The notes under the pieces are model-generated. The model did not search any database, was not told the origin of the DNA, and saw only the letters and a list, made by a program, of their open reading frames with translations. Made by a program: the position numbers and the translations under genes. A stretch of 57,934 nucleotides of DNA from SAR324 cluster bacterium (lineage in GTDB: Bacteria; SAR324; NAC60-12): assembly GCA_015231885.1 (NCBI GenBank), contig JADGAT010000003.1, forward strand, positions 1 to 57,934, read 5' to 3'. Below, one piece after another: positions 8,226-17,719 of the stretch. The stretch's first letter is position 1. Each line of letters begins with the position of its first letter.

Positions 8226-10676
8226 ATGAATATGCCAAGGGATAAAGAATACAACAAGCAGCATAAATCTCGGAAAATTTGGGTAAAGTGGCTCAGTTTG
8301 TTTATTTTGCTTATTTTTCCTTTAAATGTCCTTTTTGCAATATTCAAAGAAAATGGTACTTGGTTCTTTTTTTCAGCGATCGCAGGAATACTGATCATCA
8401 TCTTGATAATAAAATTCTTTAGAACCAGCCAAATTTTGCAAAAAGAAACATGGAAAGGGAAGCAGGCCAAGGAATTGTTGCACACCAGTGAATCGAGATT
8501 GCACAGTTTTTTGACAGCATTTCCCGATATTGCTTTTATTTTTGATGAAAAAGGCAAATACATTGATATTTGGACATCACAACACAACCCAAGATATGCT
8601 CATTTAATTGAGTACAAGGGCAAGTACATCCATGATATTTTTCCAGAAGCGGATGCCGCTGTATTTTTGAATACGATCAAGCAAACTGTGGATACAGGAA
8701 AAAATCAGGTACTGGAATATCAAATTACAATGCCTGCTGGAACACGGTGGTATGAAGGGAGGACATCACTTGCTTCCCAGAGTATGGATCGGCAAAGCAT
8801 AATAGTTTGGATTGCAAGAGACATTACAGAACATAAGAGAATAGAAGAAGTATTGCAGCATGAGCGTAACCGCTTCATGAGTATTTTAGAATCCATGACA
8901 GATGGTGTCCATATCATCAATCAGGATTATATGATTGAGTACCTGAATCCTGTCGTTATAGCAGATCTTGGCCCCTGGACAGGCCAAAAATGCTATGAAT
9001 ATTTTCATGAATTGCAAACGCCCTGCCCTTGGTGCAGTTATCCAAAAGTTTTATCAGGTGAAACGGTTTGTGGGGAAGTACAATATGCGAGAAGTGCTAA
9101 AATATATGATTATGTTGATACGTCCTTTGAAAACATTGATGGCAGTATTTCCAAATTAAAAATTATCCATGACATCACCAAGCGTAAACAATTGGAAAAA
9201 GAGCTTCGTGTTGCCAAAGAACAAGCGGATATTGCCAATCATGCAAAAAGTCGATTTTTGGCAAATATGAGTCATGAAATCCGTTCTCCATTGAACTCTA
9301 TTGTAGGCTTTAGCCAAATTCTGCTGAAGCATGCTGATGATCGTTTCTTGCCAGAGGAGGACTTGCAATATCTCAAAAATATTGAAATCAGCAGTAAACA
9401 CTTGTCTGAGTTGATCAACAATATCCTGAATTTGGCTAAAATCGAATCAGGCCAGGTAAAAATTGCAGAAGAACCCATTCACTTAAAATTACTGGTCCAA
9501 GGAATATTTCAGATCAATAAAACACAAGCCGATCAAAAAAATCTACACTTCAACTATGAGTTTGACACAGCGCTGCCTGAAGTCATTTCTTCTGACCGAA
9601 CCAAACTGAATCAAATTCTGATGAATTTGATCAGCAATGCCATCAAGTTCACTCCAGAAGGTGCGAGTGTCAAACTGAAGGCACTGCTAGAAAAATCAGA
9701 AGGGCATTCTAATTTGATGTTTCAAGTGATTGATGAGGGCATTGGTATTCCAGAACATCGTCAACACACGATTTTTGAAGCGTTTCAACAGGGCGGTAGT
9801 TCAATCAGCAGGCGTTTTGGCGGTACAGGGTTGGGGCTGGCAATCACCATGGACATGGTGAAGCTGCTCGGAGGCACCATTGCATTGGAAAGTGAGGAAG
9901 GAAGGGGTTCCATTTTTTCGGTGAGACTTCCCTTGACAAAAGCAATGGTTCAAGAATTAGAATCGCCTCCTTTGGAGTGGTACCATCGAAGTTTTTCGCC
10001 AGATAACAAAGTTTTAGTGGTTGAGGACAACATCATGAATCAGAAAATGATTCAAACCTTGTTTTATGAACTGGGACTGGAAATTGATGTAGCAGAAGAC
10101 GGTAAAGCCGGAATTGCAAAGATGCTCGAATTGGAAAAAGCGCAGTGCCTTCCTGATTTGGTATTGATGGATATCCACATGCCCGGAATGAATGGACTGG
10201 AAACAACCAAACAGCTTCGTGCAAATCCAGCATTTCAAGATATCCCGATTGTGGCTTTCTCGGCAGATGCATTTGAAGAACATCAGCAATTGGCCTTTAA
10301 AGCAGGTATTACTGAATATTTAACAAAACCTCTTGAACTCAATAAACTGATTCCTTTACTATCTCGGTTTCTCCGCAAAAATACGGATGGAAATAATGGC
10401 GATTCATTTAAAACAGACAGGCCTGGCTTACCATCGGAATCCCGGGAGCAGTTACTGGAAGAATTTCAGACTCTTGCCGAAATTCCCTATTTTATGACCA
10501 GCCGCTTGGATACCCAGATTCAACAAATGATAGACCTTTGCAAGGACTACGAGTCTCCTTATTATGATCATCTGGTTCAAATCCGAAATGCAGTGTTTGC
10601 CAAAAATCCGGAAAAAGCCACCGAACTGATTCAAAGCGTCGTCTCAACCACTGAAGATGTGATGACTATGGAGTGA
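8226..10676 (+). CDS. Hybrid sensor histidine kinase with two PAS domains and a receiver
   Basis: An 816-residue two-component protein. Two membrane helices (about 22-40 and 46-65) are separated by only a short loop, so sensing is probably not periplasmic. PAS-like domains follow at about 89-205 and 215-325; the second contains a CYEYFH...PCPWC cysteine motif. A HisKA segment has phospho-acceptor H350 in [10 protein letters not shown]. The ATPase domain shows [16 protein letters not shown] and GGTGLGLAI. The receiver has acceptor D649 and the Lys of TKPL. A helical tail of about 85 residues ends the protein and may be a degenerate phosphotransfer module. No cognate response regulator is adjacent. 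Its end overlaps the convergent lipoprotein gene by 11 bases. Confidence 0.9.
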   Translation: MNMPRDKEYNKQHKSRKIWVKWLSLFILLIFPLNVLFAIFKENGTWFFFSAIAGILIIILIIKFFRTSQILQKETWKGKQAKELLHTSESRLHSFLTAFPDIAFIFDEKGKYIDIWTSQHNPRYAHLIEYKGKYIHDIFPEADAAVFLNTIKQTVDTGKNQVLEYQITMPAGTRWYEGRTSLASQSMDRQSIIVWIARDITEHKRIEEVLQHERNRFMSILESMTDGVHIINQDYMIEYLNPVVIADLGPWTGQKCYEYFHELQTPCPWCSYPKVLSGETVCGEVQYARSAKIYDYVDTSFENIDGSISKLKIIHDITKRKQLEKELRVAKEQADIANHAKSRFLANMSHEIRSPLNSIVGFSQILLKHADDRFLPEEDLQYLKNIEISSKHLSELINNILNLAKIESGQVKIAEEPIHLKLLVQGIFQINKTQADQKNLHFNYEFDTALPEVISSDRTKLNQILMNLISNAIKFTPEGASVKLKALLEKSEGHSNLMFQVIDEGIGIPEHRQHTIFEAFQQGGSSISRRFGGTGLGLAITMDMVKLLGGTIALESEEGRGSIFSVRLPLTKAMVQELESPPLEWYHRSFSPDNKVLVVEDNIMNQKMIQTLFYELGLEIDVAEDGKAGIAKMLELEKAQCLPDLVLMDIHMPGMNGLETTKQLRANPAFQDIPIVAFSADAFEEHQQLAFKAGITEYLTKPLELNKLIPLLSRFLRKNTDGNNGDSFKTDRPGLPSESREQLLEEFQTLAEIPYFMTSRLDTQIQQMIDLCKDYESPYYDHLVQIRNAVFAKNPEKATELIQSVVSTTEDVMTME

Positions 10677-11541
10677 TCCGCATCACGCAGCGTACGCTGG
10701 CGGAAGTAGAATTTGAAATAACTTGTTCGCTACCTGTTTCAAAGTTAAATGTATAGGAACTGCCTCCACCGGATGCCTCACTGGTCCAATAGTTGACAGG
10801 TATAGCGCTAGAAACTGAGCATGGGCTGCTGTCCTCAACACAAAAATTATTGGAACTGACAGGAGAACCGGATTCTCTCTCAATATACATCCATCCCAGT
10901 TCCTCTCGATTTGGCAAATAAGGGTTTGCCCCTGGTGTGTTCTTTCCTGTACATGTACTTTGGGCAGTGCTGAAATTAACACATTCAGCATAACTATCCG
11001 TAGAACGGCATAAAGCTCGATCATTCGATTCCATAATCACACATTCGCTGCCATCCACCTGCACTAGAATGCCTCCCACTGAATCTGCTTTTTTTGAACA
11101 AGTGGAACTCGTTACCGCAGTATCTATGAAGGCCTTATTCGTTAGATCGTTGGCAGTGGTCCAGACTGCCGTGTAAGTTTTACTTCCAGAAAAAGCAAGC
11201 AACTCCACATCTTTTAAAATATAGCCTTGTTCAGATAGTGTAGCACTAATCGTGTTGAATTCTTCTTCAGTTAGAGAAGGATATACAAAGAAAGAGAAGG
11301 GGTCTGAATAAGGTAAAAATAAAGCCCGGTATTCGACATCACCATCAATTTCGCGGCTTTGGATTTCAGCAGGATAGCGGTTGCGTTGGATCTCGTTAAT
11401 TACAGCAGAATCGAATTGAGAGAGGGACATCCACGAGGTAAAAGGTGGTTCAGAAGTAGTGGATGTGTCAGAGCTGCAGGTGACGATCATCAAGGATAAT
11501 AAAAAAAATAATGGCTGGGTCCAGGATGTTTTGTTTCTCAT
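10666..11541 (-). CDS. Secreted protein, probable lipoprotein, with DUF1566 (Lcl)-like C-terminus
   Basis: A 291-residue exported protein. The signal segment ends IVTC at Cys22; Thr before the Cys is a weak lipobox, so lipidation is likely but not certain. The C-terminal third reads like the DUF1566/Lcl fold: [15 protein letters not shown] and a closing VRCVMRI. Several cysteines suggest disulfides. DUF1566 proteins are surface proteins, some binding host or environmental polymers. It precedes no obvious partner; the outer-membrane barrel candidate upstream on the same strand ends 27 bases before its start and may be co-transcribed. Confidence 0.65.
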   Translation of the reverse strand: MRNKTSWTQPLFFLLSLMIVTCSSDTSTTSEPPFTSWMSLSQFDSAVINEIQRNRYPAEIQSREIDGDVEYRALFLPYSDPFSFFVYPSLTEEEFNTISATLSEQGYILKDVELLAFSGSKTYTAVWTTANDLTNKAFIDTAVTSSTCSKKADSVGGILVQVDGSECVIMESNDRALCRSTDSYAECVNFSTAQSTCTGKNTPGANPYLPNREELGWMYIERESGSPVSSNNFCVEDSSPCSVSSAIPVNYWTSEASGGGSSYTFNFETGSEQVISNSTSASVRCVMRITP

Positions 11542-11568
11542 ATTGAATTTACAGAATAAAATGAAATG

Positions 11569-12696
11569 TTACAGGCGATCGATAAATGTGATTTTCTTGG
11601 TTTTGGGCTTTAACTCTAAAGCGCGGCCAACCCGTTCTCCAAATTGCACATTGAATGAAAATTTCGGAATGGTAATATCAGCAACGGTTCCTTCATCATC
11701 CAGCAGCAGGATTCTTTGTGTTCCAATTTTTATGGTCCCTATATAAATGGGAAGCTGCAGGCTGGCTGTCTCCGTCCTTATGGTAAGAGATGCCAATTCC
11801 TCCTCTCGAATTCCGTAGCTTATGTCGAGCAGAGGCGGATAAGCATAGCGGATGAGTCCCCCTTTGGTATTTCCTCCATCTCCCGCTTCTCCCAAAAAGT
11901 TTTTCTTCACTTGGGTAATACTGCCCACATCTCCCAGGAACTGAAAAATAGAACTCTCCAGGTCATAAGAATACCCTATTCCGTAGATGACTTGTCCTGG
12001 CTCTTCAAATTCTTCAGTAGCTTCAATTTTTGTACTTCCTTTTTTAATATCGTACTCAATAATCCCTTCTTTGGATGGAATATAGGTCACTCCGAAGTCA
12101 ATAATATCAAAAATATTGGGGATAATAATGCCATAATCAACCGAATTCAACACAGCGCTTCCCTTGAATTTAGAGTCTGCTTCATCAGTCGTAACATTAA
12201 AAAATTTGACTTCTTTTTCAGTGACGATGTCATGGCGATTGAAGCTCGCTCCAATGGTGAATAAGTCAAAGGGCATTCCGATGAGAAATCCTGAGGTGAG
12301 ACGGGTAATTTTTTCTTTACTGTTTCGCTTGATCTCCTCCACTAATGTCACTTCACTATCATATCGTTCAAACTGGCCACTAAATGAAATCCCCACTGAA
12401 AACCAATCTTCAATGGGCATAGCAAATATAAGAGAGCCTTGTGTGACTACTCCTGTCTCATATTCTGAGTCTGAAACAAATGTTTGCCCCGTGCTATCGG
12501 GAGCATCATACTGGGCACCATCATACTGGATATGAAAGCTATTGATCAGTCCAACCGAAGCAGGGTTGGTGGTTATTCTTGCTGAAGAAACACCTCCTAC
12601 GAAGTCTTCTAAATCAGCAGCACGAATATTGGCTGAAACAAAAATCAATACACAGAATACCCAAAGGCCTAGCAATCTTAAGGAAGAGTTGGCCAA
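11569..12696 (-). CDS. Probable outer-membrane beta-barrel protein (UPF0164/PorV-like)
   Basis: About 375 residues with a signal peptide ending near NIRA and a mature start rich in Gly/Ser followed by TTNPASVG-like residues (RITTNPASVG). That pattern is seen at the start of PorV/UPF0164/FadL-like outer-membrane barrels. The rest is alternating polar/hydrophobic strands with little cysteine. I chose the TTG at 12696 because AAAGGA lies seven bases before it and it gives a clean signal peptide. The frame also allows a TTG at 12717 with no ribosome site. Function unknown: transport or surface protein assembly are possibilities. Confidence 0.5.
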   Translation of the reverse strand: MANSSLRLLGLWVFCVLIFVSANIRAADLEDFVGGVSSARITTNPASVGLINSFHIQYDGAQYDAPDSTGQTFVSDSEYETGVVTQGSLIFAMPIEDWFSVGISFSGQFERYDSEVTLVEEIKRNSKEKITRLTSGFLIGMPFDLFTIGASFNRHDIVTEKEVKFFNVTTDEADSKFKGSAVLNSVDYGIIIPNIFDIIDFGVTYIPSKEGIIEYDIKKGSTKIEATEEFEEPGQVIYGIGYSYDLESSIFQFLGDVGSITQVKKNFLGEAGDGGNTKGGLIRYAYPPLLDISYGIREEELASLTIRTETASLQLPIYIGTIKIGTQRILLLDDEGTVADITIPKFSFNVQFGERVGRALELKPKTKKITFIDRL

Positions 12697-12830
12697 AACA
12701 AAGTCCTTTCTGGGCAAAATAGGGGTGGATTACGGTTTATAAGCCTGCTCAATGGTGGTATGCTGATAGGAAATCAAAAATCGTTCCAATATGCAGTTTG
12801 TTTAAAAGATTGCTATCACTAATGGTTGAG

Positions 12831-13058
12831 ATGGATACAGAAAAAACGGTAATCAGAACCTTTTCCAATGAAATAATTGCACGAATTGCTTCGGCACACT
12901 TAGAAGCACAAGGCATAGATTCTACTGTTCATAAGGATGATTGCGGCGGTGCTTATCCTCAATTACAAATGTCAATTGGGGTTCATTTGCTGGTGGCACA
13001 CCATGACCTAGAACGAGCAGAAGCGATTCTTCAGGAGGTTGAGAACAATCCTACTTGA
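12831..13058 (+). CDS. DUF2007-family small protein (putative signal-transducing protein)
   Basis: A 75-residue protein that matches the DUF2007 pattern: an N-terminal VIRTFSNEI strand-helix start, a middle GIDSTVHKDD and a C-terminal VAHHDLERAEAIL helix. The family resembles the PII-like ferredoxin fold; its biochemical role is not established. The frame extends to a TTG at 12798 and an ATG at 12822. ATG at 12831 fits the family start best. Its end overlaps the convergent Gln-rich gene by eight bases. Confidence 0.7.
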   Translation: MDTEKTVIRTFSNEIIARIASAHLEAQGIDSTVHKDDCGGAYPQLQMSIGVHLLVAHHDLERAEAILQEVENNPT

Positions 13059-14187
13059 TGACTTCTTGAAGGTACTGGCGTTGCCGAGGAGTGAAGTCAC
13101 GCTGCTTTTGTTGGTTCAGTTGCTGAATATGATCCCGATATTGCGGGTCCACTTGAAACTGATATTCAAACTTGGGAGGACGTACTCCTTTTTCGGACCA
13201 GTATTGCTGTTGGTTTCCCCGTGATTGTCTTCGGGGTTGGATCATTTGTTGTATTTGCTGCTGTAGGCTGGAAAGCTGCATTTGGACCTGGTTCAATCGG
13301 ACTTGGGTAAATCCGGCTGCATTATCAACCTGCCGGGCCGAATGGGATGGAATCTGCTTCATAGTCCTTTGTGAAGCGCTTTGGCTTTGCTGAAGAATCA
13401 AATTTAGCTGATCTAAAGAAAAGAAGGGGGAAGAATCCATTTGCTGTAACCTTTGCTGCATTTCTTTGATTAATTGTGTTACCTGGGTTTGCCGGAGGGC
13501 AATGTCCTGTCTTAAATTTTGAGGTAGTTGGGGTAGTTTTAATTTATCTTGAAGTTGAGATCGTATCTGTTTTTCACGATCCAATGCTTGTGCCGTATGC
13601 TCTGCCAATTGGGTCAATTGACGAAGCGTGTCAGCAAATTTATTTTTGTTATATTGTGCAATGGATTGCTGCAGTCTTTGCTGCTGCTGGTCGAACGCAG
13701 TCAACATCCGGTTTAATAATTCATGGGCCTCCTGAAATTGTTTGTTTTTTATCAATGCTTTTACAGTTTTCATCAAATCAGCAAGAGGGATTGCCTGCAT
13801 ATTTTGCGAAAAAGGAGAATCCGGAAATTGCTCGGCCAATTCGGTTTGTTTGTGTAAAATCTCTTGTATATGTGCTTCAAAATTTTCTAATGCAGCAAAC
13901 ATCCGCTCAAACTCTTCCCTGCCATTATGTTTTTCAATCTTCTGAAGCCACTGTTCCAAGTTCTGAAAACTGGTATAAACATCATTGCTTTGTTGAAATA
14001 TCTCTTCAAATTCCTGACGCTCCAGCAGTTCTCTCAATTTATGACGCATTTGGCTCATCACCTGATATTCCTGCTTCATCAATTGATACTCTGGCGGTGG
14101 AACGGTTTTTGTTCCCCAGGCAGTTTGACAACTAAGAATCAATACCCAGCCAATGGTTAAAAAATAAATCAAAGGTTGTTCTTTCAT
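13051..14187 (-). CDS. Secreted Gln-rich coiled-coil protein of unknown function
   Basis: A 378-residue protein with a signal peptide (hydrophobic stretch to about AWG, residue 25), then almost entirely charged and Gln-rich helix with heptad-like spacing, predicted to form long coiled coils. The last 60 residues are Gln/Arg/Pro-rich with aromatic residues. No catalytic motif was seen. The frame is open to 14265, but ATG at 14187 gives a proper signal peptide. It probably acts in the periplasm as a structural or scaffolding protein; this is inference only. Confidence 0.6.
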   Translation of the reverse strand: MKEQPLIYFLTIGWVLILSCQTAWGTKTVPPPEYQLMKQEYQVMSQMRHKLRELLERQEFEEIFQQSNDVYTSFQNLEQWLQKIEKHNGREEFERMFAALENFEAHIQEILHKQTELAEQFPDSPFSQNMQAIPLADLMKTVKALIKNKQFQEAHELLNRMLTAFDQQQQRLQQSIAQYNKNKFADTLRQLTQLAEHTAQALDREKQIRSQLQDKLKLPQLPQNLRQDIALRQTQVTQLIKEMQQRLQQMDSSPFFSLDQLNLILQQSQSASQRTMKQIPSHSARQVDNAAGFTQVRLNQVQMQLSSLQQQIQQMIQPRRQSRGNQQQYWSEKGVRPPKFEYQFQVDPQYRDHIQQLNQQKQRDFTPRQRQYLQEVIK

Positions 14188-14323
14188 TGGACTTGTCTTT
14201 TTTTGCTTTCCTGACTTAAGATTCTGATAAATTACAATTATTTGTTCTGAAAAAAAGAGAAACAACTCTTAACGACAATTAAAATTTTGGTAGAATAACA
14301 TCTTTATCCTCAAGAGGCGCTTT

Positions 14324-15802
14324 ATGATAACATTTGCAACAGTCAGCGATTTGATGCCCATTATCCCTGAGCTAATCTTAACTTTTGTTGCTATATTGGT
14401 ACTGATCGTCGATTTGGTTGGCACCCAGACAAAATATCGAATTACTGCAGCTGTCCTTTCTATATTTGGGCTATGTATTGCTATTGTAGCAGAAATTCAA
14501 CTATTTGGAGAAAATTATACAGGTTTTTTTAATACCGTAGTTGCCGATGAGTATTCTATCTTATTTGAAATTATTTATATGATCACCGGTATCATCACTA
14601 TCATGATTTCGTGGCACTATATCGCAGAAAATAAGATGAATTTCCGGGAATATTACGCCCTGATACTTTTTGCCATCATTGGTATGATGTTCATGACATC
14701 CAGTACGGATTTGCTTCTCATTTTTATTGGTTTAGAAATCATGTCCATTTCCAGCTATATTTTGGTAGGAATGATGCGCCAATCTGTCAAATCAAATGAA
14801 GCCGCATTGAAATACTTGATGCTTGGGGCTTTTTCTACCGGATTTTTACTATATGGGATTTCTTTGTTGTATGGTGCTACGGCCAGTACAAAGTTACCTG
14901 AAATTGTCTCTCATTTACAAGAACATGGTGTTTTTAACAATCCATTAACAGGATTTGGTCTGGCCTTATTAGTCATTGGAGTTGGCTTTAAGGTGGCAAT
15001 TGTTCCTTTCCATATGTGGACACCCGATGTCTATTCCGGAGCCCCTACTCCCGTCACAGCCTTCATGTCGGCTGCCGCAAAAGCTGCTGGTTTTGCAATG
15101 CTCATTCGTATTTTTTTGACCGGCATTCCTTATGCAGAAAGATGGGATAACTTGATGTGGTTGATTACTGTGTTGACCATGACTGTCGGCAATGTGATGG
15201 CATTGAAACAAATAAGTATCAAACGTATGCTGGCTTATTCATCCATCGCCCATGCTGGATATGTCATGGTTGCTGTAGTTGCGGGATCAGAAGCCGCAAT
15301 CAGTGGGATTATTTTCTACTCTCTTGCTTATGCTCTGATGGGAGTGGGAGCTTTTGGTGTGTTGTCCATCCAGTCCAAAGGAAGGACACTGGAAACTTAC
15401 GACGATTTTACAGGATACGCATCCCAGGGACCTAAAGAGCAGGTAATGGCCTTTCTGATGAGCATTTTTATGCTTTCTCTGTTGGGACTGCCTCTGACTG
15501 CAGGATTTGTGGGCAAGTTTCAAATATTTTATGCAGCATTGGATGCAGGCTGGGTTTGGTTGACAGTTATTGCTGCAATGAATAGTGTTATATCTTTGTT
15601 TTACTACCTCCGGGTCATTGTTTGTATGTACATGAAAGATCCATTGGATTCAGCAGTGGACGGTAATGAGCAACCAACATTTTCCTCTGTGTTTGCCATA
15701 TCAGGACTATTAGGAACAGCAATTGCTGTTTTATATTTGGGTGTTTTCCCAAATAGATTTGTAGAACTGGCCCAGCTTTCTGTAAAAACAATCTCTTTTT
15801 AG
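14324..15802 (+). CDS. nuoN: NADH-quinone oxidoreductase subunit N
   Basis: A 492-residue protein with about 14 membrane helices and the antiporter-like signatures of complex I subunit N. It has a conserved Glu in FIGLEIMSISSYI, a Lys in GVGFKVAIVPFHMW, and the PDVYSGAPTPVTAF loop. It forms one of the proton-pumping modules of respiratory complex I. The start has AGAGG eight bases upstream. No other nuo gene lies in the window: a coiled-coil gene is divergent upstream and a prepilin gene follows 29 bases later. It is therefore either the last gene of a relocated cluster or a stand-alone copy. Confidence 0.92.
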   Translation: MITFATVSDLMPIIPELILTFVAILVLIVDLVGTQTKYRITAAVLSIFGLCIAIVAEIQLFGENYTGFFNTVVADEYSILFEIIYMITGIITIMISWHYIAENKMNFREYYALILFAIIGMMFMTSSTDLLLIFIGLEIMSISSYILVGMMRQSVKSNEAALKYLMLGAFSTGFLLYGISLLYGATASTKLPEIVSHLQEHGVFNNPLTGFGLALLVIGVGFKVAIVPFHMWTPDVYSGAPTPVTAFMSAAAKAAGFAMLIRIFLTGIPYAERWDNLMWLITVLTMTVGNVMALKQISIKRMLAYSSIAHAGYVMVAVVAGSEAAISGIIFYSLAYALMGVGAFGVLSIQSKGRTLETYDDFTGYASQGPKEQVMAFLMSIFMLSLLGLPLTAGFVGKFQIFYAALDAGWVWLTVIAAMNSVISLFYYLRVIVCMYMKDPLDSAVDGNEQPTFSSVFAISGLLGTAIAVLYLGVFPNRFVELAQLSVKTISF

Positions 15803-15831
15803 CTGTAACAAATTCTGAGCTCTAATTAAGA

Positions 15832-16242
15832 ATGAAGATGAAACGATCATCTGTTCAAGATTCTGTTAAGTTTGGGTTTAGTTTGATTGAAGTGATGATC
15901 GTGGTTGTGATCATTGGAATTTTAGCCACACTGGCCTATCCTCGTCTCGAACGTTACCTGATCAGCTCTCGCCAAACGGAAGCAAAAACAAACTTGATGG
16001 CAATCCACACGGCACAAAAAATTTATCACTCATCGAACCGAAAGTATGCGGACTCTCTCAATGAATTAGGAGTTGAAGTCCCACAAGGGGATAATGCTCA
16101 ATATGGTTATACTCTAGAAACGGATGGAAATTTTTTTATGGTTACAGCGACTGGCAATATTGACAGTGATGAAACAAAGGATGTTTGGACAATCAATCAG
16201 GATAAAAAATTAATTAATGTAGAAAATGATGTCACCAATTGA
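15832..16242 (+). CDS. Type IV prepilin-like protein
   Basis: A 136-residue protein with a class III signal: a basic leader ending in Gly15, then FSLIEVMIVVVIIGILA with Glu at mature position 5, the classical prepilin peptidase site and assembly helix. The rest is a small pilin-type globular domain with no disulfide pair visible. It could be a major or minor pilin or a type II secretion pseudopilin. No pil or gsp assembly gene is nearby. The downstream lipoprotein gene starts 17 bases before this one ends, which indicates translational coupling. Confidence 0.85.
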   Translation: MKMKRSSVQDSVKFGFSLIEVMIVVVIIGILATLAYPRLERYLISSRQTEAKTNLMAIHTAQKIYHSSNRKYADSLNELGVEVPQGDNAQYGYTLETDGNFFMVTATGNIDSDETKDVWTINQDKKLINVENDVTN

Positions 16243-17677
16243 AATACGAGACAGACATTTTCCATCAACTCCTTGTCTACTGTGTCTGGCCTCCTTCTTT
16301 CTTTTGTTTCTGGCAGGATGTCTTCCTAAAAGAGTACATTATGAAATTCCTCCTTCTCATCATGCGCTGACAGGGATTTCTCAATTGCATGTGGATGAAT
16401 TTGCAGGACAAAACGCTCTTTTTTTTAAAGATATTTTAATCCAGGAAATCTATAAAATCCCTAATTTCGATTATCAGGAGATTTATCCGACGGGTTCAGA
16501 ATACGCAGCTATTATCACGAGCAAAGTGATGGTCTATTCTGTGCGAAATGAAAAAGAACTGCGTGACCAGAACCGGGTGAAGTTAATTCAAAGGGATATT
16601 GTCCAACGTCCAAAAGGATCGAGTGAGCGAATCCGTAAACGAATATTTGATTTCGTAGAAGTCCCTTATAAGGAGCGTGCTGTCCATCGAACGCTGGATT
16701 TAAATATAAGTTTCACTGTTACTTCTGCAAAAACTAATAAAATCCTTTATAAAAATACGGAAAAAGTTAGTTTCCAGCAAAGTTATATCGATGAAGAAGA
16801 AATATTGCTGATGCCTTTGTCTCAAGATGAAATGGAACGATTGGGGCGACTTTTGATTCGTAGATTTCTTGAAAAAATCAATCCTTCGTTGTCCCGAAAA
16901 TCTTTGGAACTGGAAATAGGAACGGCACCCCTGCCCCTTAGTTTGGGGATGGCCGATGTGGGCCATCCACGCATCCTGAATGGTAATCGTTATGCTGTGA
17001 TACAAGACTATGAGAAAGCTATTAAAATTTGGAATTATGTTGTCTTCTCTCCTCAGCCATTTGCCAGTGAAGAAATATTTGAATTCAATGATAGAGTATT
17101 CGCCCAATTGAAATCAGCAAAGCTTCCTCCAAGAATCATTCAATCCTTGTTGGAGTTGCATAATGATTCATTCAGTTTGGAAGAGTTGAATGAAATTTTA
17201 CCGAAACTCATTGGTCAGCGTAACTATCTGATTTACAGTACGATTATTAAAACTCATGCGCGAGCTGCCAAAAACAGAGATCGTTTGAATTTAGCAGCAG
17301 CTCATTATAATTTAGGTTCTGTTTATCAATTACAAAACAAACTCTCTCTTGCTGCCTATCATTTTGCTCAGGCAAATGCATACAACCCCAATGAAAAGTA
17401 TGCACAGGCCTGGACAGATGTGCAGCATGAACTAGGAGATTATAATCCGTTAGACACCTTGATGGACCGAACTATTGAAGCCGCAAGTAAACAACTGCCT
17501 CCTTCAGAAGCACTGGTTAAAGTTGAAAAACGATTAGCGGGTCTTGAGGAAGGCTCTGATAATAAAAAAGACTATCCAGAACTCAAACCCACCGAACTTC
17601 CAATTTTGTTTGAAGAAAACCGAGATACTTCGGCGTCTTCTCAACAGACCCCATCTCCCGTATTGGATCTGGATTAG
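16226..17677 (+). CDS. TPR-containing lipoprotein
   Basis: A 483-residue predicted lipoprotein. The signal segment ends LAGC with Cys32. The N-terminal 230 residues are mixed alpha/beta, beginning HVDEFAGQNALFF, like periplasmic lipoproteins that handle multimeric envelope complexes. A TPR-like segment (HYNLGSVYQLQNK) lies near residue 350, and the tail is acidic and Pro/Ser-rich. Two in-frame ATGs overlap the prepilin end. Order prepilin, TPR lipoprotein, FlgT-like protein suggests a pilus or envelope-spanning assembly role, comparable in logic to pilotin lipoproteins. That is inference. Confidence 0.6.
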   Translation: MMSPIEIRDRHFPSTPCLLCLASFFLLFLAGCLPKRVHYEIPPSHHALTGISQLHVDEFAGQNALFFKDILIQEIYKIPNFDYQEIYPTGSEYAAIITSKVMVYSVRNEKELRDQNRVKLIQRDIVQRPKGSSERIRKRIFDFVEVPYKERAVHRTLDLNISFTVTSAKTNKILYKNTEKVSFQQSYIDEEEILLMPLSQDEMERLGRLLIRRFLEKINPSLSRKSLELEIGTAPLPLSLGMADVGHPRILNGNRYAVIQDYEKAIKIWNYVVFSPQPFASEEIFEFNDRVFAQLKSAKLPPRIIQSLLELHNDSFSLEELNEILPKLIGQRNYLIYSTIIKTHARAAKNRDRLNLAAAHYNLGSVYQLQNKLSLAAYHFAQANAYNPNEKYAQAWTDVQHELGDYNPLDTLMDRTIEAASKQLPPSEALVKVEKRLAGLEEGSDNKKDYPELKPTELPILFEENRDTSASSQQTPSPVLDLD

Positions 17678-17719
17678 GCCTAAAATTTTTTAATACCAGC
17701 AGTTAATTTTTCACCTTAG

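Noticed and set aside
13476..14135. A 219-codon plus-strand open frame opposite the Gln-rich protein
   Set aside because: Gln codons read in reverse give long open frames; the minus-strand gene has a signal peptide and coiled coil and explains the region.
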